From Discostella pseudostelligera (taxonomy: Eukaryota > Bacillariophyta > Thalassiosirophyceae > Thalassiosirales > Thalassiosiraceae), in contig JALLBK010000919.1 of assembly GCA_036940085.1 (NCBI GenBank), forward strand, positions 1 through 14,653: 14,653 nt of DNA, written 5' to 3'. Positions 1 to 9,200 of the stretch are shown here, piece by piece (the stretch's first letter is position 1; each line of letters begins with the position of its first letter). The notes under the pieces are model-generated. The model saw only the letters and a program-made list of their open reading frames with translations. It ran no database searches and was not told the origin of the DNA. The translations under genes were made by a program, and so were the position numbers.

Positions 1-255
1 AGGACGGAGTACACCTGTCTTTACTGCAACTTGGCACATACCATAGGTGTCGTTCGCACGCACCACAACTCCAGTGCCAGGAAGCAAGGGAACAATTGAT
101 GACACTCCGATGGTGGCAATAGCGACAGCTGGCACAGCACTCTCGACGCTCTCTCCCCCGTGAGTGTTGTTATTGTCGGGAATAAGCAGAAGATGGGGTT
201 CTTCCAGAGTAGGCGACTCTCCGCCACTGGGAGAGTTCGCGGAGAAGCCTGACAT
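1..255 (-). CDS. N-terminal part of an unrecognised protein, cut by the left edge
   Basis: Reading leftward from an ATG at 255, the frame is open for 85 codons to the window edge, so only the N-terminus is visible. It starts MSGFSANSPSGGESP, is rich in Ser, Gly and acidic residues at first, then becomes hydrophobic with a run like AVPAVAIATIGVSSIVPLLPGT. That run could be a buried strand/helix segment or a weak membrane segment. I recognise no family. The start is supported by the position next to a promoter-like region shared head-to-head with the 2OG oxygenase gene at 582. The copy of TTTTGCAAAGGA at 255-266 overlaps the start codon. An overlapping frame on the same strand (21-344) is also open but begins further into the promoter and looks less protein-like. 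The gene identity is unknown and even the frame choice is moderately sure. Confidence 0.45.
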   Translation of the reverse strand, partial: MSGFSANSPSGGESPTLEEPHLLLIPDNNNTHGGESVESAVPAVAIATIGVSSIVPLLPGTGVVVRANDTYGMCQVAVKTGVLRP

Positions 256-385
256 TTTGCAAAGGAGCAATTAGTGGAGATTTTGCAAAGGAAGAATATA
301 TTAATGGATAATGATGGAGATGTGAGGATACGGAGCAGAAACATGAATCACTGGCGTCGACTTATGATGAAACCCTTACTTCCGA

Positions 386-512
386 AAATCCTATGTAAAA
401 TGACCGGGTGATTTTGCATAATGGCGCCTTTTTGCAAAATCGCTCGGCTATTATGCAAAACAAATCATTTCCCAAAACGGCGGTAACATCGACTTTCACT
501 TACATAGGATTT
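386..512. repeat. Nested inverted repeats in a divergent promoter
   Basis: Two inverted repeats are nested here. The outer arms are AAATCCTATGTAA (386-398) and its exact reverse complement (500-512), 13 bp each, 101 nt apart. The inner arms are TTTTGCATAAT (412-422) and its exact reverse complement (450-460), 11 bp each, with a 27-nt loop that holds a further TTTTTGCAAAAT (429-440). The whole lies between two divergent gene starts (255 leftward, 582 rightward). It may be paired transcription-factor sites or the remnant of a small inverted-repeat element. I see no target-site duplication at the outer ends. Confidence 0.6.
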
Positions 513-520
513 GGCGGGAG
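510..520 (+). promoter_or_regulatory. E2F/DP-like site upstream of the 2OG oxygenase
   Basis: TTTGGCGGGAG matches the E2F/DP consensus TTTSSCGS and overlaps the end of the outer inverted-repeat arm. It lies about 60 nt upstream of the ATG at 582. The same core, GGCGGGA preceded by T-rich sequence, occurs three times upstream of the second oxygenase gene. Function is inferred from motif match and position only. Confidence 0.45.
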
Positions 521-581
521 AATTATTTCTTGCCGCAAAGCAAGCAAACTCCAACCATCGACCTGCAATAAATAATGGACC

Positions 582-1439
582 ATGGCGATGGCGGCTCCTG
601 CAGTGGTAGCATCAACACATGTCGGCACACCCGTCACGGATGACAAAACCACCACCACTACCGCCACAAATAACGATGATGCAAAATTTCTCCCTCCAGT
701 AATCATAACTTGTCCCAATGAGATACACACGCAAATCGTCAAGGGCGTAGTCCGCGCCAAGTTATCCAAGCGTCGACATCTCGTCCTACCTCGTGCCATC
801 TCTCCCGATTATCTCGACACTTTGATGCCCGCGATAGTCACCAACCTATTCGAACCACAAACTGTCACCTACAATGGAGGTGTGGCGAATATAAAACAAT
901 GGAAGATTAGCTGCTATCTCGAGGTAATGGAGGGTGGTGTACCCTGCACCAACCCACATGTGGCATTGCAATGTCATTGTTTAGAGTTGCTCGAGACATG
1001 CAATATACTATTTGCTAGTTGGTATCGTCAACAGCATGCATGCAATGATAATCGAAACACAGCTAAATACAAGATGGATGAAAATGGTCACCCCATCGTT
1101 TCTAGATTGATGACGTTCATTACACGATACACACCGGCACCAGAGGAAAATGCACTATTAAAGCATGTCGATGGGGCCGGTAAAGTCGATGGATCATTGG
1201 TGGTCGCATTACCCATCGATAGATGGACTAGTTATGAAAATAATTCGTTTGAGGGGTATGGAGGTGGATTGACGTTTTGGGATGGAAGAAAGTGTGGCAA
1301 GAATGAGCCGGAGGAGATTCTCTATGACACTCGTTCCGGAGATGTGGCATTCATAGACAAAGCTGTTTGGCATCAGGCCAACCCCATTACGAAAGGAACT
1401 CGATGGGCATTGGTTATTTTCTACAAAGTGGAACGTTAG
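582..1439 (+). CDS. Fe(II)/2-oxoglutarate-dependent oxygenase, prolyl-4-hydroxylase-like fold
   Basis: A single-exon frame of 285 residues. The C-terminal half carries the double-stranded beta-helix signature of Fe(II)/2OG oxygenases: H195-V-D197 (the HxD iron ligands), G-G-G-L-x-F in a core strand around residues 227-232, then a distal His264 in VWHQA and Arg274 ten residues later, the usual 2OG carboxylate binder. The first 40 residues are Ala/Thr rich and low complexity; I see no clear signal peptide. Enzymes of this group hydroxylate peptide side chains or small molecules; the substrate cannot be told from sequence. The ATG at 582 has A at -3 and G at +4. A nearer upstream ATG at 575 is out of frame and opens a 22-codon reading frame ending at 643. 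The gene is divergent from the edge gene and convergent with the IQ-motif gene. The oxygenase call is solid; the subfamily is not. Confidence 0.85.
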   Translation: MAMAAPAVVASTHVGTPVTDDKTTTTTATNNDDAKFLPPVIITCPNEIHTQIVKGVVRAKLSKRRHLVLPRAISPDYLDTLMPAIVTNLFEPQTVTYNGGVANIKQWKISCYLEVMEGGVPCTNPHVALQCHCLELLETCNILFASWYRQQHACNDNRNTAKYKMDENGHPIVSRLMTFITRYTPAPEENALLKHVDGAGKVDGSLVVALPIDRWTSYENNSFEGYGGGLTFWDGRKCGKNEPEEILYDTRSGDVAFIDKAVWHQANPITKGTRWALVIFYKVER

Positions 1440-1445
1440 CGGAAG

Positions 1446-1634
1446 CAGCAATTTGAAGGCACTGCGTTTGGTACTGCAAGTGAGGAATGCAAGCGTCTCA
1501 ATTAACACAAAGGAGGAACATAACATGAACAAACCTAGAGAGTATTCTATTCTACGATACATCGAAAAAGGCGCCACTCATTTCCTTCATTGATAAACAA
1601 TCAATCCAATTGAACACAAATGCTGGCATCGTGC
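1446..1634 (+). pseudogene. Possible decayed copy of the 2OG oxygenase C-terminus
   Basis: Directly after the oxygenase stop, short stretches echo its last third in the same order. KQQFEGTAFG (from 1446) resembles NSFEGYGGG. ILFYDT then FIDK (1544-1597) resemble ILYDT and FIDK at the matching place. TGCTGGCATCGTGCC (1620-1634) resembles the DNA for VWHQA. The pieces are in different frames with stops and extra bases between them, so this would be a dead partial tandem copy. The match is short and read by eye; it could be chance within a 3' untranslated region. Confidence 0.3.
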
Positions 1635-1956
1635 CTCCGCTATACTAAAAATGCAAATGTACTATCAACCAAAACATAAACTACCCGTCATCGCTGCTGT
1701 TATTCTTCTTCTCATCTATTCATCTTCGTCGCACGTCGTCCTTACAGATTTGTAATATTCGTGAAATTTGGAGGACTATTGCACCCCAAAGATTGTCGGA
1801 TCCACCCAATCATTTGCCAATTCAAACCTATTCAAAATATCAATGAGAACATGAAACCGCTTCCAAATAACGAACTTCATCCACATCACTAGAGTCTCCC
1901 ATGGCAACAATCATCTGCTAAACGTCGCCACCCTAACAGATCTCTCAAGCGCGTTA
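1635..1956. other. Convergent intergenic region, no gene seen
   Basis: This stretch lies between the convergent oxygenase and IQ-motif genes and would hold their 3' ends. I see no reading frame that looks protein-like, no RNA gene and no strong repeat. Confidence 0.6.
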
Positions 1957-2941
1957 TTATTTGGTGAACGATCTCCGAATTTCCATCTCCTCCTCCTCCG
2001 CATCGAAACTCTCCACAACCTCAATCCCCTCCTCCAAATGCTGACTCTCCTTCTTCCTCATTCGAAATTTCCGCTTTTCCTCATCTTCCTTCACGTGTTC
2101 AATTTTCTTCTTCTCCAATTTCTTCTTTTCAAGTTTGTTCACAATCTTTTCATCCTCGAGGGTACCATCCCCAAAGATCAGTCCGACTCCACATAGATTA
2201 AAGGGGAAGGGAACATCGGCATTAGTGGATGCATGACGGGAGCGATGTTGTGCACGGCGCTGGGCACGTCGATTGCGCATCCCGGGCGTGGATAGACCAC
2301 GTGCATCGAGATCGTTTTGGACTTTGAGACGGCGGTAGGCGGCTTGGAGTTTGATGGCGGCGGTAGTTTCCTGAAGTATAGATTGAAGAAATGTTTCAAT
2401 CAAAATTGTGTTCAATAGTTATGGAATAGGGTGCAATGTGTGAGAAATACAATGGTCCGTTTCATGACAAAGAAGACAAGAGCAAACAAGTCAATTTCAA
2501 TTTCGAGCTCAACTAAGAAACACTTACAATATCCATCCAATCATATCTCGGTGCACCACCAAACGCACTCGTCCTTGCCGATGGTCGAACCTTGGGACGT
2601 TCCTTCCCCCCAAATTGTAATTTACTCTTGGAATAGAATCCCTCGGTGGCATAATTGCTCTTGCTATTGACTGCACTGGGTGTGAAGTAGTCGGCACCCG
2701 AAGAGGTGATTATGGGTACACCCTCTCGACTTTTGGTGTCACATTTCTTGCCCTGTTTGCTAATGTTGGAGATGTTGATATTTTGTTCTGGAAGGGGTTG
2801 TTGAGGGTGGTGACCACCGCCACCGTCGCCACCGGAAGAATGGGAAGCGGTAGATCCTCCATCGGGATCGACGGCGGGGTCATTGATATTATTCTTTCCA
2901 CTACCCTTCCGTTTGAAGAGGGAGCGCATGTTCGATGGCAT
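1957..2941 (-). CDS. IQ-motif (calmodulin-binding type) protein, two exons
   Basis: Exon 1 is 2941-2528 and exon 2 is 2370-1957; the intron is 157 nt with donor GTAAGTG after ATT (phase 0) and acceptor ATACTTCAG before GAA. The protein is 275 residues. The N-terminal half is Ser/Gly rich and disordered-looking, with a basic start (MRSLFKRKG). Around the splice the protein reads DWMDI-ETTAAIKLQAAYRRLK, which places an IQ motif (LQxxxRR) at residues 146-152 directly after the junction; this continuity is the main evidence for the join. Arg-rich segments follow (residues about 163-180), then a strongly charged Lys/Glu helix with the repeat LEKKKLEKKK and an acidic end. Proteins with one IQ motif usually bind calmodulin or a myosin-light-chain-like partner; the role here is unknown. 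The start ATG has another in-frame Met four codons later. Confidence 0.75.
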
Positions 2942-3384
2942 TGTTAATGCTGTTTAAGTTGGTGGTGCTCCTCTAACTCTCTCACTACCGTGGCTAGCTA
3001 TGCTACTTGATCTTCGGTGGCTGTTTGTTCCCCTACCGCTGCTGATTATTTCCGCAACTCAAGAGCAATGATCAAGGGGCAAATCGGCAACAGCGCAGCA
3101 GAGTTGTTCATGGTGGTGGTGTTACAATAACAATAGGTGTTTGGTTTTGGCTGCAGGTTGTGGATTTTCATGTACGTATGGGAAGGTTCGAATTGGATGT
3201 TTCTCATTTTGACATTGGCTCTATCTATGTGTTCCTACGTGCAAGTAGTACCAAGATTGTATGAGAAGGGAATTCAAATTCAGAAAATTTCGGCTATATT
3301 GCCATTGAGCTACGTGTTCCCACGTTAAGAATCTAAAATTTGAGGCTGGGTTTCGCGTTCAAAATACGATACGACTCTTGACTC
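2942..3384. other. Divergent intergenic region, left part
   Basis: This stretch separates the leftward IQ-motif gene from the E2F-like cluster of the rightward hydroxylase gene. It holds two TACGTG cores (near 3236 and 3310) that resemble bZIP/bHLH half sites, but nothing I would call a gene. A 63-codon open frame at 3137 has no ATG and looks incidental. Confidence 0.5.
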
Positions 3385-3454
3385 TTTTGGCGGGAAGATA
3401 AGCTGTAGGCTGCTTTGCTGATTTCTGATTTGGCGGGAGCATTTTTGGCGGGAG
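3385..3454 (+). promoter_or_regulatory. Cluster of three E2F/DP-like sites
   Basis: Three same-orientation copies of a TTTGGCGGGA core stand in 70 bp: TTTTGGCGGGAA (3385-3396), TTTGGCGGGAG (3429-3439) and TTTTTGGCGGGAG (3442-3454). The first is a textbook E2F consensus. They lie about 215-285 nt upstream of the hydroxylase ATG and about 445 nt from the IQ-motif start. Clustered sites of this kind usually mean S-phase or G1/S control; that is inference from the motif. Confidence 0.55.
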
Positions 3455-3464
3455 AGAGACTGAC

Positions 3465-3652
3465 GTAAGTAACGCCAACAAAGCAGCAACAGCAGACATC
3501 AAAAGCAAAGCCACGCTGCACCAAACTGCACCAAACATCACCAACACTCGAATCGAATCTCGAATCTAAAAACGAGGGGCCCAGAAGAGTTGGAGCTGAA
3601 GAGAAAGAATCAAGATGCTCCATACGCCACCAAACTTGATTTTTATTTGCAG
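3465..3652 (+). other. Candidate 5' UTR intron of the hydroxylase gene
   Basis: GTAAGT at 3465-3470 is a perfect donor, and GATTTTTATTTGCAG ending at 3652 is a strong pyrimidine-rich acceptor 15 nt before the ATG. The resulting 188-nt intron would lie wholly in the 5' untranslated region. TGACGTAA at 3461-3468 could instead be read as a bZIP-type site, so the donor is not certain. Confidence 0.4.
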
Positions 3653-3667
3653 TTCATTGATAGAGGA

Positions 3668-5135
3668 ATGATGCAAGTAGCGCTATTATCGACAGTGGCA
3701 TTGTTTGGATTCTTGGCATTGACGACAACGGATGCATTCGCTCCAACATCATTGGACATCACATCGACGTCGTCGTCATGCGCGTTGCATCGACTAAAAC
3801 TGTATGCAAAGAAAAATGCAAGGTCGACCGGTGGAGGTGGCTTCGGCTCATCGTCGTCATCGGCAACCCCTCCCAAGGGGAAGAAGAGCCGGGGTGACCT
3901 CATCTCCGCGCTCAACGACGACGATGATTCCAAGATGGAAGAGAAGAAATTCTCACGAACATTTGTCAAAACCGACCAAGAACAACTACTGAACGATCTC
4001 GCGGCCAAATCGTCCCGCACCATTATTGGTCAGGCTGTATCAAAATCACCCGACTACGGTTCACCTGATATGGATCCCTTCTGGTCATTACTACCCAGTC
4101 TCATCTCGACCAAATTCCCCAATGCCAATGATACTCAATTAAAGCGCGTTGCCGGCATGGTGGAATTTTCATTGGGGTTGCGCGACAATGTATTAGAAGA
4201 TGATGTGATATCCAATCCATGGAGACCGCATGATGAATTGCATGCGTACATGCCTGGGTTGGGGTCGACGGAACCATTCCTTGATCCGGATCAATTGGAC
4301 CTATGTAGACAATTGAGTGAACATTATGATGTGATTCGGAAAGAGTATGAAGCGTTATATGAAAATCGGTTTGATCGGAAGGGAAATGATCGGTTCCAGA
4401 GTGTCACGTCCATGAATTGTGAGATCGTTTGTTTTGTCCTGAACCTTTGTTTCGTTTACTGATCCATAGTCTCTCATTCTATTGCACTTGTCAAATGAAA
4501 TACATCCAGACGAATCGGGGTGGAAGACAATGGTCTTATTCTATAATGGTCACCGAATCAAAGATTTCCCCTATCATCTATGTCCCGTCACTACGCGAAT
4601 ACTAGAGTGTGTACCATTAGCGGGACGTATCGCGGGCTTTAATCGACAACAACCTTTAAGTGGAATACCAAAACATAGCGATGGGAATAACATGTGGCTA
4701 ACTTGTCAAATGGGTATCAAAGTCCCTCCTCCGATCGTCCAAACGTCGGTTGGAGAGGGTACTGCTGGTGTTGTTTCCTCCTCGTCGTCGCCGGCATACA
4801 TTCGTGTTGGTCCCGAGGTACGACATTGGAAGGAAGGTCAATGTTTATTATATGATACAACCTATGAACACGAGACATATAATGCCCACCCTACGGAAGA
4901 ACGAGTGGTACTTCATGTTGATTTCTTCAACACACTGAAGATGACCAAGTTGGAGATTGAGGTATTGCAGTACATTTATGATATGAGGTTCGTTGACATA
5001 TTGCTGCATGATTTTGTCCTTTGGATGATTATTCTTTAACCGAATCGACTTAACTATTTGTTATTCATTTCCTCATGCAGAGAGCAATTCATGAAGGCCG
5101 AGGGAGTTGCGAAGGTTGGTGCTCAACTTCTATAA
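3668..5135 (+). CDS. Aspartyl/asparaginyl beta-hydroxylase-like 2OG oxygenase, probably plastid-targeted, three exons
   Basis: Exons are 3668-4418, 4510-4987 and 5081-5135; introns are 91 and 93 nt. The joins give 427 residues. Junction 1 restores MNY-ESGWKT, and junction 2 restores YDMR-EQF with a stop at 5135. The N-terminus has a hydrophobic core (VALLSTVALFGFLALTT) followed by TDA-FAP, matching the signal peptide plus AFAP cleavage motif of diatom plastid preproteins, then a Ser/Lys/Gly-rich transit-like stretch to about residue 75. The catalytic domain contains KH306-S-D308-GNN, then W-x-EGQCLLYD, YEH371 and EER382, which fit the Asp/Asn hydroxylase family iron ligands (His306, His371, with Asp308 available) and 2OG-binding Arg382. 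The family hydroxylates Asp/Asn in EGF-like domains or modifies small molecules; a plastid substrate is not known to me. The ATG at 3668 is the first in-frame Met; upstream frame is open but lacks ATG. Confidence 0.8.
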
Positions 5136-5452
5136 CATCGTTTGGATGGTCGAGAGAGTTGGATGGAGATGATGTTCTTGACTGCTCTTCAACAAATACA
5201 GCCAAATGAATATGAACAATATCAGTTCCGAAAGAGAATAGTGAATTGATACCAGAAGTGTGTGCGTGTCAGAGAAGTGAGAGTGGAGAGTAGAGAGCGC
5301 AAATTGTTACTTCGAATGTTTTTCAAGTTGGCAACCCTGCAAGTAATTACACATCAACAACAGTCGACATTTGGACCTTTGCACCATGCGCCATAAGATA
5401 GATGGGCACATACTCTCATCATCCAACTTTCTTCCCTGTGATATGCGCCTCA
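5136..5452. other. Convergent intergenic region, no gene seen
   Basis: It lies between the ends of the hydroxylase gene and the leftward unrecognised gene, so it should hold both 3' untranslated regions. The hydroxylase frame stays open for 37 codons past its TAA (to the TGA at 5247-5249), which is within chance. No RNA gene or repeat is apparent. Confidence 0.55.
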
Positions 5453-6043
5453 TTATATTATCGCACCAATAAGTTCCATCTTTGTCCTCAACAAATTCCG
5501 CTCGTAATCCAATTCCTTCTGCTTGAGAGCCTCCAACCATGATAGAGTATCAATCTTATGATCCGCTGACGGTAATTTAGTGTCCTCGCATGTTGCCATC
5601 TTCTCCTTATTCTTGTCGGCAATGGTAGATGTTGCAGTAGTCAACATTATTGGGCTGGAAGTTGATGGAGTAAAAGTGATAGGGCGCGGGAGATTACTGT
5701 CTTCGACGTCGATGTCGACGACGCAATCACCTCCATACCTCTTTTCTAGTACTGCTGGCAACCCCGTTTCGTCCATGATAGCCAGTTCTCCTCCCAACTT
5801 CTTGCGGCATGAATTAGTGTACATGGTGATAGTAGTTAGAATGAATTCAGAGTCATTAGCATTTAACTCATCACTGTATGTTATGCCAAACTCATAGGAG
5901 TACCACTCTGTACGATACCCATTCTAACACCTCCCTTTTTGCTTTTTGGTTGTTTGCCGGCTGTCGTCCAGAATGCTGCTGAGACATTTTTGACACTCAA
6001 ACAGTTCGGTGAGGTTTGCGAAGCTCCCTGAGGAATCCGGCAC
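5453..6043 (-). CDS. Unrecognised gene with unresolved 5' end and an in-frame TAG
   Basis: The secure part runs leftward from 5923 to the TAA at 5455-5453, 156 codons. It begins NGYRTEWYSYEFGI, continues with TMYTNSCRKKLGGELAIMDE, a Thr/Ser-rich linker, and ends in a likely helix (SWLEALKQKELDYERNLL). The first in-frame ATG is at 5824, but protein-like sequence continues well upstream of it. Upstream, the same frame is open again from 6043 to 5927 (39 codons, including FECQKCL and TTKKQKGRC), separated only by TAG at 5926-5924. Three readings are possible: a nonsense mutation or base error, an intron acceptor GTGTTAG at that point, or an intron using GTGTCA and TACAG (89 nt) that joins to another frame starting at the ATG at 6123. 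I cannot choose. I recognise no family; a CxxC pair and later Cys might bind metal. No function is assigned. Confidence 0.4.
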
Positions 6044-6298
6044 TCAAGTTCATAAAATTCATCGACTGGCGTCGCAACGTGATACCGGCCTCGACTCTGC
6101 CGCCACCACGTCACAGGTCGCATCTTTGAAGTAGGAGTACTAGTAGATAGGAGTATGGTAGATCTCCAATCAAGCTTATCCTATTCTTATCCTTGCCCCA
6201 GCCAGACCGTCCATACGTCGTCCGACCGCGGCACACTTCTTACTTTCGCGCAGGCAGAATTCTTGAGTCTCTAGAGAGGTAACCGTGGGTAACAGACC

Positions 6299-9200
6299 AT
6301 GACACCCCCTACCGGCAGCGGTAGCGTCGGAAGCACCGGAAGCAACAGCAGCAGTAACGTCCACACCATCGATCCTCCAGCGTCAGTATCCTCCTCGTCG
6401 GCCATGGCGTCGGCAATGGCATCGCTAATGGTGTCAGTCGTCTCGTCATCGGCGTCCTCCTCTGCCGAACAAATTATTATTGATAGTCTTCTTGCTCGCA
6501 TCAATGATGGTAGCGGAGGTGGAATTCCCAACACCAGCAAAGATGATGACAACATCTTTATCGGCGATGTATATAATACATTTAATTACAGAAAAAATAT
6601 AAATTCGGATGCACATGAAATGGACTTCGCCCCTACATCATCTGCACTAGCCGCCGTCACAGCAGCAGCAGCAGCAACGGAACCTATCCACCTTCCCCAA
6701 TTAATCTCTGCCACAGTACCCAAACAACGCGATCAACCGGCGGGGTTAACATTAATTTCCAAAAATGGGGTAATTATATCGGCTATTTCGCCCTCGTCAC
6801 CATTTCATGTAAATAATGCCAACAAAAATTTTGACAATGTTGGGGGCGATGTCGGGGGTGGGAAAGTTGTAGACAATGGGAGAACAATTACTGACAATAA
6901 TGAGCAACAAATCAACGCGACTAGCATCAGCAAAAACAACAACAACAATATCATCCAAAGCATATCACATCTCCAGGTTAACGATGAAATACTACTCATC
7001 AACTCTCACCGGGTGAAAAATCCCCAAAGGGCTGTGCAATTGATTAAGGGAACACGATCGGGTCAGTTAACAATTGTGGCATCGCGGCAGCATTCTACAA
7101 GTAGTAGCAGTAGTAGTAGTGGAAGTGGGGAAGGGGGAGGGATGAAGAGGAGGAGGAGAGGAGGAGGTGGATTACGACAAATGCAGGGAATGTCGTACAT
7201 TCTAGCCAGGGTAGATACGAATCCATTTGTTATTCATAGTGATTTGCATGACGAGACGGAAGCTGTAGTAGCAGCAGCATCAGCAGTTGGGGAGAAGAAT
7301 CCATTGTTGTCACATTCCTCCTCTTCGCTTTCACCACCTCCTCCGCCACCAGTACACCCATCTACAAGCAAGAAGTACGGTGATAACATCTACGGACTGC
7401 AATTCTCATCAATATCCTCGCCGCCCACTGGTAACACAACTACTAGCAGCAATAAGTTACCCTCTCTCACACGGATATCCTACAAATCCAACACCACCGG
7501 TCCATTTGCCAAGACGGACTTGAAACTCGGGGATGTTGTATTGAGTATTGATGGGAATGCAGTGTGCAGTGTGGGTGATGCCGAACGTTTGCTCAATGGG
7601 ACAACGGACTCTAGTGACTTAGGAGGAGGGGGTATCAACGGAAATAGCAGTGGTGGTAGTAGTAATACTCGTGTGGTGGTATTGTTGGTGTACTCGCTTT
7701 GGGATTTACGGAAACGGGTATTGGAAAATGCATTACGTTTGGACAGAAGTAGTAGTAGCGGGAATGAGAATGGAGGAACCGGGGATGATGGTGGCGGTGG
7801 TGGGGAGTCACAGCAATTGTGGCAAGCGTCGTACTCTTATGAAGTCCCAACGAAGAACGAGGGAGAGGAACAGAGAGAGTATATTTTACTACGGATACAG
7901 AATACAACCGTGTCATTTCAATTGGACTTTGATATTGATGGAAATTGTTCCTGTCGGGACCACTACAAATCCCTATTGTCTCTCGATTCGATGGAGGAGC
8001 AACAGCGTCAGAGTCGGGAAATTCAAAATGCAATGATAAAGAGCGAACCAAATATTAATGGGGGTGATGCTGACAGCATTATGTCGGATGGTAATAATTC
8101 GACATATTCCCGTGAAGATGCTCTCGCCGCATTGGAATTGTTGTATCAGATACATGTCGTGCCGGTGATTAGTGCATTGAATTGTCACACGTGGAGACAG
8201 TTGCGCTCGCTGGCCGAGGCTGTGGCGGCTGCTGCTGCGCCTTCACATTCTACTTGCACCACCTTGGTGAGACAGATGGATGAAGATGGCGGAAAGAACG
8301 AAGAGGGGACACTTGATCGGAGAGTTGAGGGGATATTACCTGCGATGCCCACCACTTCTGTAGCTATTGTTCCGTTTTTGACTGCTGACGACACGATCAA
8401 AAGTGTCGATGAGAAAAGACCAATAGAGCGGCAGAGGCGGCACCAGCGACAGTCTCCATCACCGCCGAGAGAGATTCAGCCTCAGCAGAAGGAGGAGAAT
8501 TTAGTCCTGCAATCGGACAACCAGGTCGGGATTATGACCGTCGCCAAACCACAAAACGAGCAGTGGATGACATTTGTCAGGAATCAGAGTTTTTCCGATT
8601 CCATCCATCATGCATCAGGGTTAACGAATGGGGAAGGCCGCCCACCCAGACGTCATTCAGTAGAAACATATTCAGGGAAAATACCCGATGAATCCAGTAG
8701 ACCAAGAAATATCCGCCGACAAACAGTGGATGATTCGTCCAGTGGTCAGAGAATGATAAGTCGACCAACTGTGGAAGAAGAAGTAAAGGTTGATAATTCT
8801 CCGGAACTCAATCCGAATAGGATCGACTACACATCTTTTCCGGTTATTCAAATTACCAAAACGCCAAACAACACGCCACATAATCAACGGCGCCCCCCAG
8901 CTAAAATGAGAATACAACGCAAACCTTCCATCGTGCCAGAATTTAACCTACATCATACATCGTTCCGAACGGCATTGTCTGCCTTGTCGGACAGCGAGGA
9001 TGATTCGTCGGGAAGTGATACGACCACCACGGACAGTGATGCCTCGAATTCATCGACTGATTCTGGAAGCAGTGAAGACGACGAACATTTGGGGCACTTG
9101 GAATATCCACAAGCTCGTCGAGAACAGCATCGGCAAACAAGCAGGTCACCAAACACTTCCCAACTAATTGTGTATTCTCCCGAAGATAATGGGGAAGAAT

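Noticed and set aside
386..512. Calling the nested inverted repeat an intact MITE
   Set aside because: No target-site duplication flanks the arms and no second copy is seen in this window, so only an inverted repeat is reported.
1209..1577. A 122-codon minus-strand open frame over the end of the 2OG oxygenase
   Set aside because: It overlaps the catalytic motifs of a recognised gene on the other strand and has no recognisable content.
4419..4469. Alternative first intron of the hydroxylase ending at CCATAG (4469)
   Set aside because: With the donor at 4419 it puts exon 2 out of frame and soon hits a stop, while the acceptor at 4509 restores the frame and gives a family-like NYESGWK sequence.
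5136..5249. In-frame 37-codon continuation after the hydroxylase TAA, a possible read-through tail
   Set aside because: An open run of this length is expected by chance fairly often, and there is no recoding signal that I can see.
7090..7175. AGT/GAG/AGG triplet runs as a possible microsatellite or functional repeat
   Set aside because: They are in-frame codon runs in low-complexity Ser/Arg/Gly linkers between PDZ domains; nothing points to more than slippage.
7635..8051. A 138-codon open frame on the minus strand opposite the PDZ kinase
   Set aside because: It lies fully within a confident coding exon on the other strand, has His/Tyr/Pro-rich composition typical of an antisense shadow, and matches no family.
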